In this document: one piece after another, positions 17,846 to 28,381 of the stretch
Layout of the letters: each line of letters begins with the position of its first letter
Numbering within the stretch: position 1 is the stretch's first letter
Assembly (NCBI RefSeq): GCF_000304475.1
Contig: NC_018940.1
Span: forward strand, 620,001-684,000
Length of the DNA: 64,000 nt
Direction: 5' to 3'
DNA from: Kazachstania africana CBS 2517
Lineage: Eukaryota > Ascomycota > Saccharomycetes > Saccharomycetales > Saccharomycetaceae
Position numbers and translations under genes: made by a program
Notes under the pieces: generated by a model
Database searches by the model: none
Seen by the model: the letters and a program-made list of their open reading frames with translations, nothing else
Told to the model about the DNA's origin: nothing

Positions 17846-20800
17846 TTACAAAAGGTCTTCTACTTTAGTATATGTGCGATATTCGGCTAGTTGTCGTAAA
17901 GCAGGTCCTTTTACACCATTTTCTTGTCGAATTGAGCTGCTGGACGAACTTTTTAATTTATTTCCAATGAATTTACCGGTGTGTTTCAATAACACCTTTA
18001 TCAACACTTTTCTTATTGTTAACAATATATCCTTGAACCTTAACGTTTGATTTGAAAAAACTAAATGGGGGAAGGTAAACACGAAATCGGAAACGTTTAC
18101 TAACCTTCTCTTACCCTTGCCTTTATAACTAATGCACAGTTTGAAATTATTTATTACCATTTGCTCAACAATCATATAATCCGTAGACCTGTGAATCATC
18201 TCATTGAAGTCAGGATTGGATCCTTTTGCAACAATATCAATTTCTGATATGATCATGTTGCTAATCGTATCGCTGTTATTTTCATCTGTTTCTTCAACAT
18301 TATCATCTTCTCCTTTTTCTTGTTCGTCAGATTTCAATAACTCTTCCATAGATAGCCACTTCAAGATTTTATGATACATTTCTTCTTCCAAATGTAAACT
18401 TAGACCAGCCAGTTTACTTTCAGCAAATTTTATGACTCTGATACCTCCTACTGGATTATTCAACTCCCACTTAATGTCAATAAGAGGTGAGGGATCGTAT
18501 GTAGTCATCTTCCTTTTCTTGCTTTCGCCAAAATAGGGCCCAATCAAGTTGTGATAAGCAGAAGGTATCTCGAGATTAAAAACTTGCATCATTTGAACAA
18601 GTAACCTGTTTGAGTTGAACCCGTCTCCTAACTCTTTCTTAGAAAAGTCTAAATTGGCTATGGCAATATCTAAGAAAGGAATTTTTGTTGTCCCATCAAA
18701 TGCTCCGTCATTATCATTCATTAGATGGAGTATGATCTCACTGATTTTGAAGTTCGTTGTTTTACTCCTCTCACTGGAATCATTATAGTAATATTCATTT
18801 TCATATAACGTGTCCATAATGGCACTACTGTTTGATTCTAAAATCTTTGAAAGCATATAGAGTCTTAGCAAATGATTTCTTCTCTCGTGATATATGTTGA
18901 TGTAATCCACAGTATCGACCTCATCCAAAAGATTTCTTCTGAATACGTACTTATTTTCAAGCAACTTTAATCTATACTGATTGGTGCATAAATCGTGCAT
19001 CAACCGTTTTAACTTCGGAATATTGTTAATATCATATCCAATCGAAAGTTTTTCTATCTTGTGATTCAATTCAACCTTTTCAGTATCCTTATAAAATAGA
19101 ATCAAATTGGTAATCATTTTATAGACTGCAGCAAACTCTTTGGAGGTTACAGAAAGGGTAATTCTAGGTAAAAATCCAGTTGTTTCATTATGGAGGGTAT
19201 CCTTTATAATTTCATAAACGCTTGAAAATTGTGAAATTTTTTGCAATTTTATCATTGTGGAAAAGTCTTTGATCAGCATATCAGATTCTAGCTGATCTGG
19301 TTGAAAGCCTATTTCCACACCCAACCATGGCGGCCATTCGGCTCCCTTTACTTGACCATAAGAGCTCATGTCAAAGAATAGCTCATATTTGTTCTTGAAA
19401 TTTTGCTTATTGAAAATAAAGGCATTTGCATTATTTGCTATCAGACCATTTCGTTTCATAAATCTATCCTGATAATAAATATTTTCAAATAGTTTTGGCT
19501 CAAAGGAGATCATCTGTGATATTACGTTAGGTGCCGTGACTATAACACAGCTGTCAGGATCATCCTCTGTAGTTAATTGGATTTGTGGAATAATGAACTG
19601 AATGAAATTGTTCTTATGAATTATATGATCGAGAGTGACTGGCAATTCCAATAACTCATTTTCAAACATTTCAAATATTGTTTTTATATCTGGAGTTTTG
19701 TTTGGGTAATCGTTGAAATTATTTTTGAACGTTTTCTTTTCTATTGGTTTCTCTTTTGCAGGTTGCATGCCTGGTTTCCATTCACTCGATGTCTTGTGCT
19801 GCAACATATCTTCAAAAACGTGGAGTGTCTTCTGTGAAGCTAAGGATGCAAATTCATTTGAAAGAGTTAAAAGGTACATGTATCTGAAAATAACATCACG
19901 TACAGATTCATTCCATTTTAGTAACATATTGATAATGAAGTATCTATTTTCAAAAGACTTCTTGGTAACGGAAGATCTGTCTAGAAGCTGTACCGTAGGC
20001 ATAGTGTAAGTTCTTTGAGCGCTTGTTGAGACATCGCGCTCATAACATAAGGCACTTAAATCATCTAATAGTAGGTCGACGCTCTCTAAAGACACTTTAG
20101 CTTTGTGTACTAACGTTTCATAGTCTTTTATTTTCAATTTATTTTGCTCATTAGAAGGCTTCATTAATTCCTCATCCAACCTTGTTTCCCAAGTCGACCG
20201 GAACTCACTTAGTTGACTTATTCTATTGTCCAAAGTTTCTGACGGAATGTCGACTCGTTGTCCCAGTACACACGCGTGCGATATATCGTTCCTAAATGGT
20301 TTGATAGGTTCATATGTGTTAGGATTAACTTGAAACTTATCCCCATAGCTTGCACGCTTTTGATAGATAAATCTAGGTGCGTATGCAAAGGGCTTTATTT
20401 CGATATTCGGCAAGTAGAGTTCAGGATCAATAAAGAAGGCTTCCTTAAAATCTGTTAGGTCAAGCCACGCCATATCATTATCGAAGATTTTGTAGCGAGC
20501 ATCTTCCTTTTGTTCAACATATTTTAGTCTTTCAAGTTCTCCGCGTATAACTCTGATATCAATTCCATGTAATATAACATCCCCTTCTAAAAATTTCAGC
20601 TTCTGTACTTTCTTTCTAACATTCATTTCCTTGTTGTAGGCGGTTAAGACCTCTTTCCTTTGGTGTAAATCAAGAATAAAATGTGCCGCCCTCCCCTTCA
20701 CACCTGTGAATTCCACAAATTTGGAGAAGTTCTTTCTTGGGAAGCGATCAACATCGGTATTATGAACCATGTGTGTTATAAATAGAGGTTTAACATCCGC

Positions 20801-23800
20801 ATGATACGAGATGGTATACAAGTGTTCTCCAAATTTAGGGGCATTTGCCCGGAAATCAAACAATTTACCTCTTCTGACAGGGAAATTGCCGCTGAATGTC
20901 TTCCACCAATCAAAGAAAACTCCAAGAGAAGTTGGGCTGAGTTGCATAGCATTATATGCACTATCAGATTTCGATAGAAGAGTAAAGGACATATGGATAA
21001 ACTGACTTCTGAAATTTGCGTATGAATCGTGGCTTCCCTTGTCTTTTACATAAATTGGATTTGTAAGCCTAACATCATAATGCTTTCTGAAGTCGAAAGT
21101 TCTCTCATTTTTTCCACTTATTAGTCTTTCAAATACTATACCCAGATTAAACTGCATTCCACCTGTTATTTTTATGCCAGTCTTTTCAATGTATGCGGCA
21201 CTCATTTTAAGAATTTCCCTAGACTCATTTTTTGCTGCTTCATTATTAAGCAGATAATAAAAAGAAGCATATTCCTGAAGATTGGTATAGTTTTTGTTTG
21301 CAAAAAACACTGACTGCTCACTTGGTCTTGACCACACTAATAATGGCTTGGCCAAAAAATTTGGAATACTGAAGTACATTTCATCCGCAGAACATGATAA
21401 AAACTTTTTCGGATCTTTGTCATCTTCATTACAGTTCAAATTAACTGTACCCCCAAACCCAACAATAAAACCGGCGTGTCGTCCTGAAATTTTATAAGGA
21501 CTTTTGGAGCCCTTCAATGCCACCTCGAATCTTGCTTTGCTTTTCCATGATATGTTTACACGACCATGAAACAAATATCTTGCTTTATCCCAAAAACCGG
21601 TCTTTTTAGATGGATCTAATGGGGGTTTGGAGATGTTCTCCAAGCATTGCATTACCTGTTGGATTGCTGGTTGATACGAAGACCCTATATTTATTTGTGT
21701 AATTCCCTTTGAGAAAATGTCGAACTTCAAGTCAGTATAAAACTTTAAGCTTGTCACTGTTCTTGGCACTAATAATGAATAATAACGGTCTGTGTTTTCG
21801 AGAACGATTGATGGGACTAATGGAACAAAAACTGCTCTTAATTCATGATCTGACTTTACCAAGTCTTCACAGATTACAAGGTCACCATGAACCCTTAAAG
21901 CCTGACGTTCTTTGGATTGAGATGGGCTTAGGGGTGGAACGTTTATAAATGGAAGTGGATAATCACGTAAATGCCATCTTACCTCGCTAAACTTAGCATC
22001 AATATACATAGGTATCATTATTGAATATTTAGTGTCTTTAGGAACACCTTTACCGACTGTATGTATGAAATCTGGAACACCTTGAGCTCCACATGATGGT
22101 TTAGCAATTTCTACATCGACATTTTCCATGATTAAGTTCGATAGGAAAGGATGTTCAACAAATGCCTTAACATTTTTGTTGGCGTCCGGTGGAAGCTTAG
22201 AGAAATCAAGATTACCCCAAATGTATGCAAAATTTTTCTTGAAATCAGCGTGTCGTTTCGTTTTGAAGTCTTTCACTCTTCTTATCCATGAAGTAGATAT
22301 GTTTGCCAGAAGATTATCAAATTCTCTTTCATGTTCTTCATTCAAGAAATCATTCAATTCGCTGTTTATAGATTGCTCGTTATTAAAAGGGTTACTGAAC
22401 AGCGGTACTTGATATACGCCTGACGTTCCCTTTCTACTCTTTTTGCCTCTTAACTTATCATATTTTGAGGGATTCATCCTCCTCTCCTTCAAAATTTCCG
22501 AGATAGATGTTGCTGAAGAGGCCCTTCCATTTATTTTTTTTGATAGCTCGTCATTGAACTTATTCAACTTGGCCAATCTTGATCTTTGTTCTTGCAAGCC
22601 AATTTGAAAAATCATGTTCATTTTAGCTTCAAATGGATCATCCGCTATACTTAGCATATATCTTCTGGATTTTAATTTGATCTTGGGAAATGTTGCAGTT
22701 TTGACCTCGTGTGGAAAGATGATTAGATTATTCTTGGATGTCTTAAATGAATACAACATTTGCCTCATCGACTTTATTATAGTAGAGAAATTATCAATCA
22801 ATCTGTGTATCTCAAATTTGTAAGGGACTGAGAAATGCCATGATTCATTTTCTAATACAATTGAAGGTGGTAAGCCCTGAAAAGTTTCGAAAGTACTTTC
22901 ATTGGACAGCTCTTTTACTTCCTTGATATTGGCCTTGACAGAGAATTTTTTTATTACGATCATTCGTTCCCATGTGCAAGGCTTTGTTGGTGATTCTAAT
23001 AGTATTCTGAAGTATTCTCCTGTTATCGTTATATCGTTGAAATTCTTTATAGTGGCAAATGTCGTTAAGGAATCCAATCTGATTTTCAAACCATTTGGCA
23101 GCGACATAACTTGATTGAACAACTCACTTGAAAAGTTGATTTCTATTAAATCTTTCAATTGATTCCAAAGGATATTACAAGACTTCCTTTTTGACTGTGC
23201 CATCGCAAGTAGATATTTTTTAGCCCATGACTCTCGCCTTTGTTCCTGCAAGTCATCACTAAATATCTGATGTATGGTATGTATTCCTGAAATAACTAAA
23301 AAAAAGTTCAACAAACAGAAAATACTTTTGATTCTCTTGTTATCTATCTGAATTATAACTTTCTTTTGTTCGTCAGTAGCACTAAAACTTTCTACTTCTG
23401 GGAATACCCTAACTGAAAGAACAGAGAATTTAGTAACAGTCCTTGAGGTTAATTCATTTTTTGAAGAAGGTGTCTCGCCAATCACACAGCAAGTGATATC
23501 GTTGATCAGTAGATTGAAGTTCCATAGATAACCAACGTCAGTTGACTCACTGGTTGAAATATCATCTAATCCTCCAGTTTCATGAGTGTAACTTTTATAA
23601 TCTGTGGCAGAATGACCGGATCTAACCATGGAGGCATGAGAGCCACTGATCTTATTTTTCCATTGAGTATAGTTCCCAAATAATGCAACACCCAGATAGT
23701 CCATTTTACAGATAAATTTTCTCAGTTTTCCATCAACAAGGTCATGAGAACTTTGGGCTTCAGTCGAAGAAAAAACAGCAGGTGGCATAAACACAGATCT

Positions 23801-25726
23801 TGCACCTAGTGAAATTTTTAGGTTCCTGAAATCAAATTTAACGTAATCAAACACTTCAGGAAGTGGTAAAAATAAAAAGTCACTGGGTGAAATCTGTTCA
23901 ATAGGCTCATTCTCATGTGATTTACTAATAATTGAACATTGATTCTCGCAGGTATTGATGAGTGATGCAAATTTTTCGTATAGTGGCCTGAAGTAATACT
24001 GTTCTACAGTAAGTATTTGGCAATCTAGTTTTCTCATCATTTTATTCAGCATAACCATAGTAGGCAATTCAGAGAAATCAATTTCTAGAGTATCCAGATC
24101 ACCATGAAGGGAAAAGAAAAGATTTGGAGAAAGGGTTGCCTCATGTTCTAGAGCAATACTATCGACCTTGAAGATTGTGTTGGAGTAATCACCATGGCTA
24201 ACGGTATGCTTTAATGAGAGGTCCAATAATTCAAGATAGGTCTTCGTATCATATAATATTTCAGTCTTTTTCTCATCAGAAGAAATTATGGATCTCTTAG
24301 ATTGGTAATTTAGCATTAAAGTTGACAATTTGCATATAATTAAATTATCGCTATCCATTAGGACAACCTTTGGATCTTCTAATATAAACTTCATGTTAAT
24401 TGAAGGGAAAAAACTCTTGAAATATGAAATAAGTACATGTTTTGCCCTATGGAAAGGAGTATCTGCTTTGTCACTACAATTAAACCGTATCGGTTCATTG
24501 GAAAATGTCTGTGTGAATACCTTGATATTGTTTAGGAATGACTTGTAAAAGGAAAGATTTAAAACGTCGATGTCAACCGTTGGTGAAGAAATATGTCCTT
24601 TCAGATTACAAACTGCATTTTCGAATGTGTCACCATAGTTATGAACAAATTTCTGAGATAATAAGTTGCTCTCACCAAATAGAGATATATTTGGAATTTC
24701 AAAAAATTTAACCAAAGTAGGTTTTGTATCTTTTCGTATTATATTTAGACAAATATTCAATCTTGATAGAGTAGTACTGAATTTGAAAGGTTTATCATCT
24801 GGTTCAAATATTAGTTTGTAGCCGGGCATTTCATTTTGAAACCTTGTCGCGTTAAAAGTGAAATTAGACAAAGAAATATAATAGCTCAAATACTGTGTTA
24901 TTTCTCTTAGTTTGGGATGAGTTGTAATTGCAAAATCTTTCACTAAAAATTTATCCATTGTAACGTTTAGTTCATTTATGTGATCTAGTATGTTGGAAGC
25001 TTTTCTAGAAAAGTTAATAATTTGTTTAACACAGTCCTCAATATCTTCTAATTTGATTTGGCCTTCTCTCTTAACTATTTCCTTATGGGATTGTCTTTGA
25101 ATATTGTATATAGTTTCCATTGGTAATTCTACTTTACCGAATTTAAAGTCAGTTGAGATTTCATATAAAGGGATGGCAGTGTCAAAAGCTATATTCGCCT
25201 TTGTAGATAGTAATGAATCAGACAATAAAATATCGTCGTTCCATGAAATTTTCTTTAATAAAAGATAGGAAGAGATTTGATTCAATTTATTATCTAAACC
25301 AAGAACAAAAACAATTGCTAGGATTTTGACGTTGAATTCTCTCACATCGATTCTATTTAAAGCAATTTGAAATCCGTCAAATAGTCGTGAAATGATACCG
25401 AAATAATTATTTATCCATGGCGGTATTATTTTGGTATCTTCTTTCACATCTTTGTTATTACTACCAACATTTGTTGATTTTTTTGGAGCCTTTTGTAGTG
25501 CACTGACGTTTAAAATGTTGATACCACTAGCAATAATTTTTTTCTGCAAAGGAATGATTTGAATACCTTCAATATGAACAATATCCTTGTAAATTACCCC
25601 AAATTTACATTTTATCGGGTTGAAATATGTTATATTGATACCTGTTAATGCCTTTATTGTGTACTTTATAATGAGGCATGTAATAAATGTTACAATTACA
25701 TAAGTGGGTATGTGCGGTGCGTACAT
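17846..25726 (-). CDS. FMP27: FMP27, bridge-like lipid transfer protein (Hobbit/BLTP2 family)
   Basis: This giant protein of 2626 residues matches the S. cerevisiae Fmp27 length (about 2628). The N-terminus has a membrane segment (about residues 8-26, YVIVTFITCLIIKYTI), followed by a very long run of beta-strand-rich RBG repeats that form a hydrophobic groove for bulk phospholipid movement. The family (yeast Fmp27 and Ypr117w, fly Hobbit, human BLTP2) works at ER-plasma membrane contact sites. C-terminal domains include the block WPPWLGVEIGFQPDQLES and basic residues near the end. I moved the start to the ATG at 25726; the frame extends eight codons further only through a TTG. The whole frame is free of stops. 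In S. cerevisiae YLR454W lies next to RIF2 (YLR453C), as here with TIF3 in between. Confidence 0.95.
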   Translation of the reverse strand: MYAPHIPTYVIVTFITCLIIKYTIKALTGINITYFNPIKCKFGVIYKDIVHIEGIQIIPLQKKIIASGINILNVSALQKAPKKSTNVGSNNKDVKEDTKIIPPWINNYFGIISRLFDGFQIALNRIDVREFNVKILAIVFVLGLDNKLNQISSYLLLKKISWNDDILLSDSLLSTKANIAFDTAIPLYEISTDFKFGKVELPMETIYNIQRQSHKEIVKREGQIKLEDIEDCVKQIINFSRKASNILDHINELNVTMDKFLVKDFAITTHPKLREITQYLSYYISLSNFTFNATRFQNEMPGYKLIFEPDDKPFKFSTTLSRLNICLNIIRKDTKPTLVKFFEIPNISLFGESNLLSQKFVHNYGDTFENAVCNLKGHISSPTVDIDVLNLSFYKSFLNNIKVFTQTFSNEPIRFNCSDKADTPFHRAKHVLISYFKSFFPSINMKFILEDPKVVLMDSDNLIICKLSTLMLNYQSKRSIISSDEKKTEILYDTKTYLELLDLSLKHTVSHGDYSNTIFKVDSIALEHEATLSPNLFFSLHGDLDTLEIDFSELPTMVMLNKMMRKLDCQILTVEQYYFRPLYEKFASLINTCENQCSIISKSHENEPIEQISPSDFLFLPLPEVFDYVKFDFRNLKISLGARSVFMPPAVFSSTEAQSSHDLVDGKLRKFICKMDYLGVALFGNYTQWKNKISGSHASMVRSGHSATDYKSYTHETGGLDDISTSESTDVGYLWNFNLLINDITCCVIGETPSSKNELTSRTVTKFSVLSVRVFPEVESFSATDEQKKVIIQIDNKRIKSIFCLLNFFLVISGIHTIHQIFSDDLQEQRRESWAKKYLLAMAQSKRKSCNILWNQLKDLIEINFSSELFNQVMSLPNGLKIRLDSLTTFATIKNFNDITITGEYFRILLESPTKPCTWERMIVIKKFSVKANIKEVKELSNESTFETFQGLPPSIVLENESWHFSVPYKFEIHRLIDNFSTIIKSMRQMLYSFKTSKNNLIIFPHEVKTATFPKIKLKSRRYMLSIADDPFEAKMNMIFQIGLQEQRSRLAKLNKFNDELSKKINGRASSATSISEILKERRMNPSKYDKLRGKKSRKGTSGVYQVPLFSNPFNNEQSINSELNDFLNEEHEREFDNLLANISTSWIRRVKDFKTKRHADFKKNFAYIWGNLDFSKLPPDANKNVKAFVEHPFLSNLIMENVDVEIAKPSCGAQGVPDFIHTVGKGVPKDTKYSIMIPMYIDAKFSEVRWHLRDYPLPFINVPPLSPSQSKERQALRVHGDLVICEDLVKSDHELRAVFVPLVPSIVLENTDRYYSLLVPRTVTSLKFYTDLKFDIFSKGITQINIGSSYQPAIQQVMQCLENISKPPLDPSKKTGFWDKARYLFHGRVNISWKSKARFEVALKGSKSPYKISGRHAGFIVGFGGTVNLNCNEDDKDPKKFLSCSADEMYFSIPNFLAKPLLVWSRPSEQSVFFANKNYTNLQEYASFYYLLNNEAAKNESREILKMSAAYIEKTGIKITGGMQFNLGIVFERLISGKNERTFDFRKHYDVRLTNPIYVKDKGSHDSYANFRSQFIHMSFTLLSKSDSAYNAMQLSPTSLGVFFDWWKTFSGNFPVRRGKLFDFRANAPKFGEHLYTISYHADVKPLFITHMVHNTDVDRFPRKNFSKFVEFTGVKGRAAHFILDLHQRKEVLTAYNKEMNVRKKVQKLKFLEGDVILHGIDIRVIRGELERLKYVEQKEDARYKIFDNDMAWLDLTDFKEAFFIDPELYLPNIEIKPFAYAPRFIYQKRASYGDKFQVNPNTYEPIKPFRNDISHACVLGQRVDIPSETLDNRISQLSEFRSTWETRLDEELMKPSNEQNKLKIKDYETLVHKAKVSLESVDLLLDDLSALCYERDVSTSAQRTYTMPTVQLLDRSSVTKKSFENRYFIINMLLKWNESVRDVIFRYMYLLTLSNEFASLASQKTLHVFEDMLQHKTSSEWKPGMQPAKEKPIEKKTFKNNFNDYPNKTPDIKTIFEMFENELLELPVTLDHIIHKNNFIQFIIPQIQLTTEDDPDSCVIVTAPNVISQMISFEPKLFENIYYQDRFMKRNGLIANNANAFIFNKQNFKNKYELFFDMSSYGQVKGAEWPPWLGVEIGFQPDQLESDMLIKDFSTMIKLQKISQFSSVYEIIKDTLHNETTGFLPRITLSVTSKEFAAVYKMITNLILFYKDTEKVELNHKIEKLSIGYDINNIPKLKRLMHDLCTNQYRLKLLENKYVFRRNLLDEVDTVDYINIYHERRNHLLRLYMLSKILESNSSAIMDTLYENEYYYNDSSERSKTTNFKISEIILHLMNDNDGAFDGTTKIPFLDIAIANLDFSKKELGDGFNSNRLLVQMMQVFNLEIPSAYHNLIGPYFGESKKRKMTTYDPSPLIDIKWELNNPVGGIRVIKFAESKLAGLSLHLEEEMYHKILKWLSMEELLKSDEQEKGEDDNVEETDENNSDTISNMIISEIDIVAKGSNPDFNEMIHRSTDYMIVEQMVINNFKLCISYKGKGKRRLVNVSDFVFTFPHLVFSNQTLRFKDILLTIRKVLIKVLLKHTGKFIGNKLKSSSSSSIRQENGVKGPALRQLAEYRTYTKVEDLL

Positions 25727-26845
25727 TTTGAATGTGTTATTGTATGCCAACGAGGTAAATCGACTGTATCAAACAGGTACTATTTTATCAACTTGGTATC
25801 GATGCTATTAAAATGATGTTTTCTTAGTTATATGAGTAAATGTGTATTAACAAATTAACTTAGGATTGACAATAATCTGAAAGTAATTAACGTAAAATGT
25901 TACCCTAAGCGGTTTTGGAGAAACTTTAACTTACTTAATCATCTCACTGCGATAGAGAAAGCAGGAGTTTGGCCATCATCACTTTTCTCGGTCTTTGTCC
26001 GTCCATTTCCCTCTTCCGTTTTGGTTGTCCCATTCCCTTCTGAAGTCCCACTGCAGGGCTTGGCTGGTACCAGCTTATTCTCCCAGTCCAGGTATCATTT
26101 TACAGAAGGGGCGTCAGAAATCCCCGGACAAAACTGTCAGTGCCTCACTTTCCACTCTTACATTTTTTCCAATGAAGATTTTCCCATCAATTTACTCCTT
26201 TGAACGTAAAAAGAGAGGACCGAGTTCCTCCCTTTGGGTTTTCAGAGTTCTCAGTCACATGATCAGAAAATTCAAATTTTATTTTTCTCGCTCCCATAGA
26301 AAAGCTTTGATGGAGGAGAAAAAAATATTAACCGCTGACCTCTCTGGAATTGTACTGGTATAGTAGCCATCCCGCCGAGCTCAGCGGATAAGCATAGCAT
26401 ATTACACAATGAGGCTAATATTAAAATATCAGATGCAAGCTCGCTTTCCCAATACTTTCAGCTCACATCTCGCAGGTATCGATGATAATCTACCTTAGAA
26501 ATACGCCTCATCACGTTTGGGACTAAACACAAATGCTGCTTGTGTAATGGACTACATCAGTTGGTTCTTTATTTATCTCGTAGTATATAATATACAATTT
26601 ATATATACGATACGCTACGCTACCGCGATGTATGGCTATTACCCTGTCCTTCTTTTTTCGGTGAGAAATTTACGAATTTCACCAAAATCCAAGAGGAAAA
26701 AAAGCATCATCACCGCATCGATGAAAAATTTTCTTAGTACAAAGAAAATTATATATCTTCCGTCGTTGCAAATTTAAAAAGGCACAAATAGGTCATATAG
26801 CCATTAAGACATCACTTATCTACTAGTAGACTAAACGCGGAAAAA
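25727..26845. other. Intergenic: divergent promoter of FMP27 and TIF3
   Basis: The gap is 1119 bp. Around 25970-26180 and 26350-26400 the sequence is richer in G and C than typical promoters here, but I see no tRNA boxes and no protein homology in the frames (a 122-codon frame at 25995-26363 begins with TTG and is taken as chance). The TIF3-proximal part holds an RRPE box, listed separately, and an imperfect inverted repeat around 26660-26684. Confidence 0.4.
26722..26732 (+). promoter_or_regulatory. RRPE box upstream of TIF3
   Basis: The sequence TGAAAAATTTT is an exact ribosomal-RNA-processing element as found before yeast ribosome-biogenesis and translation genes. It lies 114 bp upstream of the TIF3 start. 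No clear PAC box is seen beside it. Confidence 0.6.
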
Positions 26846-28087
26846 ATGGCTCCTCCTAAGAAGACTACAAAGATGGATTTAAACTCCTTCTTACAAGATG
26901 ACACTTTCGGTTCATCTTGGGCGGAAGAAGACGTTGATTTAAATAAGATTAGTATTCCAATCGAAAATGTCGCAGCTAACACCATTCCTTTGGAAGAAAT
27001 CGCCGCTGCTAAGAAAAATGCAGGCAATGCTTTTGCAGGTGGTAGATCAAGATTAGATCCTGCTTTAGCGGGTGGTAGAAGAGAATTCAACCGTGAAACC
27101 TATCCAGTTCCTGATGCTCCACCATACAGAGCTATTATTAACAATATTCCATGGGATATTTCTCCTGAAGGTGTTCAAGCTTGGTGTGAAGATGGTTTAC
27201 AAAAGGAAGGTGCTGTGGAAGAAGTTGATTTACCAAGAAGTATGAACGATCCATCCCGTTTAAAAGGTTTAGCCTTTGTCACTTTTAAGGAACGCGAAGA
27301 TTTAGAAAAGGCTTTGAATTTCAACGGCACCAAATTAAATGAACGTACTGTTTACGTTTCTGTAGCAGCTCCAAGAAGAGGTGGTTTCAGATCTGGTGGT
27401 GACGATTTCGATTGGGGTGCCGCCAGAGGCTCTCAATATCAATCTTCAAGTGCCAGAGAAGATCCAGATTTAGATTGGGGTGCTGCCAGAGGCTCCAATT
27501 TCAGAACTGCTAGAGCTCCAAGAAGAGATGAACCTAACTTAGACTGGGGTGCTGCTAGAGGCTCTCAATACGATCCAGCAAAGGAAGACAGAAGACCAAG
27601 AAGAGAAGAACCTAACTTAGACTGGGGTGCTGCAAGAGGCTCTCATTTTGAAGAAAACAGAACCCAACAAAGAGAAGAAAGAAGGCCAAGAAGGGAAGAA
27701 CCTGAATTAGATTGGGGTGCTGCCAGAGGTGCTCAATTCAATAAACCAAGAGAACCAAGAGAACCAAGGGAGCCAAGAGAAAACAGAAAGCCAGCCAGGG
27801 ATGAACCAGAATTAGATTGGGGTAATGCCAGAGGTGCTCAATTTGGTAAGCCGGCTACCGTCAAAAAAACAATAAATGTAGAAACTACCAAACAAGCTGA
27901 AGAAAAGCCAAAGATTCAAAAATCTGCCTTTGATGTCTTACGTACTGATGACGATGATGAAGATGAAGAAGATAAGCAAGAAGAAGAAATAACTAAAGAG
28001 GAACCACATTCTATTGAAGCTTTAGCCGCTCAAACTGCAGGTTTAGCTGTTGACGATAGTGAATGGGAAACCGTTGGTAAAAAATAA
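26846..28087 (+). CDS. TIF3: TIF3, translation initiation factor eIF4B
   Basis: The 413-residue protein is yeast eIF4B, which stimulates mRNA recruitment and eIF4A-dependent unwinding at the 40S subunit. An N-terminal domain (1-95) is followed by an RRM (about 95-180) with RNP2 AIINNIPWD and RNP1 KGLAFVTF. Then come six tandem repeats of about 26 residues built on the core LDWGAARGSQ, separated by Arg/Glu-rich spacers (about 188-335). S. cerevisiae has about seven such repeats. The tail is acidic and ends WETVGKK. Codon use is strongly biased, as expected for an abundant factor. In S. cerevisiae TIF3 is YPR163C, in the sister region of FMP27. Confidence 0.95.
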   Translation: MAPPKKTTKMDLNSFLQDDTFGSSWAEEDVDLNKISIPIENVAANTIPLEEIAAAKKNAGNAFAGGRSRLDPALAGGRREFNRETYPVPDAPPYRAIINNIPWDISPEGVQAWCEDGLQKEGAVEEVDLPRSMNDPSRLKGLAFVTFKEREDLEKALNFNGTKLNERTVYVSVAAPRRGGFRSGGDDFDWGAARGSQYQSSSAREDPDLDWGAARGSNFRTARAPRRDEPNLDWGAARGSQYDPAKEDRRPRREEPNLDWGAARGSHFEENRTQQREERRPRREEPELDWGAARGAQFNKPREPREPREPRENRKPARDEPELDWGNARGAQFGKPATVKKTINVETTKQAEEKPKIQKSAFDVLRTDDDDEDEEDKQEEEITKEEPHSIEALAAQTAGLAVDDSEWETVGKK

Positions 28088-28381
28088 ATTTGATGATAAA
28101 TTACACATTTTAAAACTTGAATCAATACAAATAACCCCACCTGATGTTCAAGCAAGAGCATAATACTATATATAAACATCTCCTTGCGTTGTTTATCCTT
28201 CTATCACAAGACAATGACGTGTGTAGACTATATAATTTGTATTTTTGTTGTAAACTATGACTATTTTGTTTAGATATACATGGATTAATTTCGCGCTATA
28301 CGTATTAGAAAAACTCTGCGGGGATTAAAATGGTTTCCAAAAACACCTTGCACGTTAAGGAGACTACCACATTTGCTTTAC

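Noticed and set aside
25995..26363. 122-codon frame between FMP27 and TIF3
   Set aside because: It begins with TTG, shows no domain, and overlaps promoter DNA.
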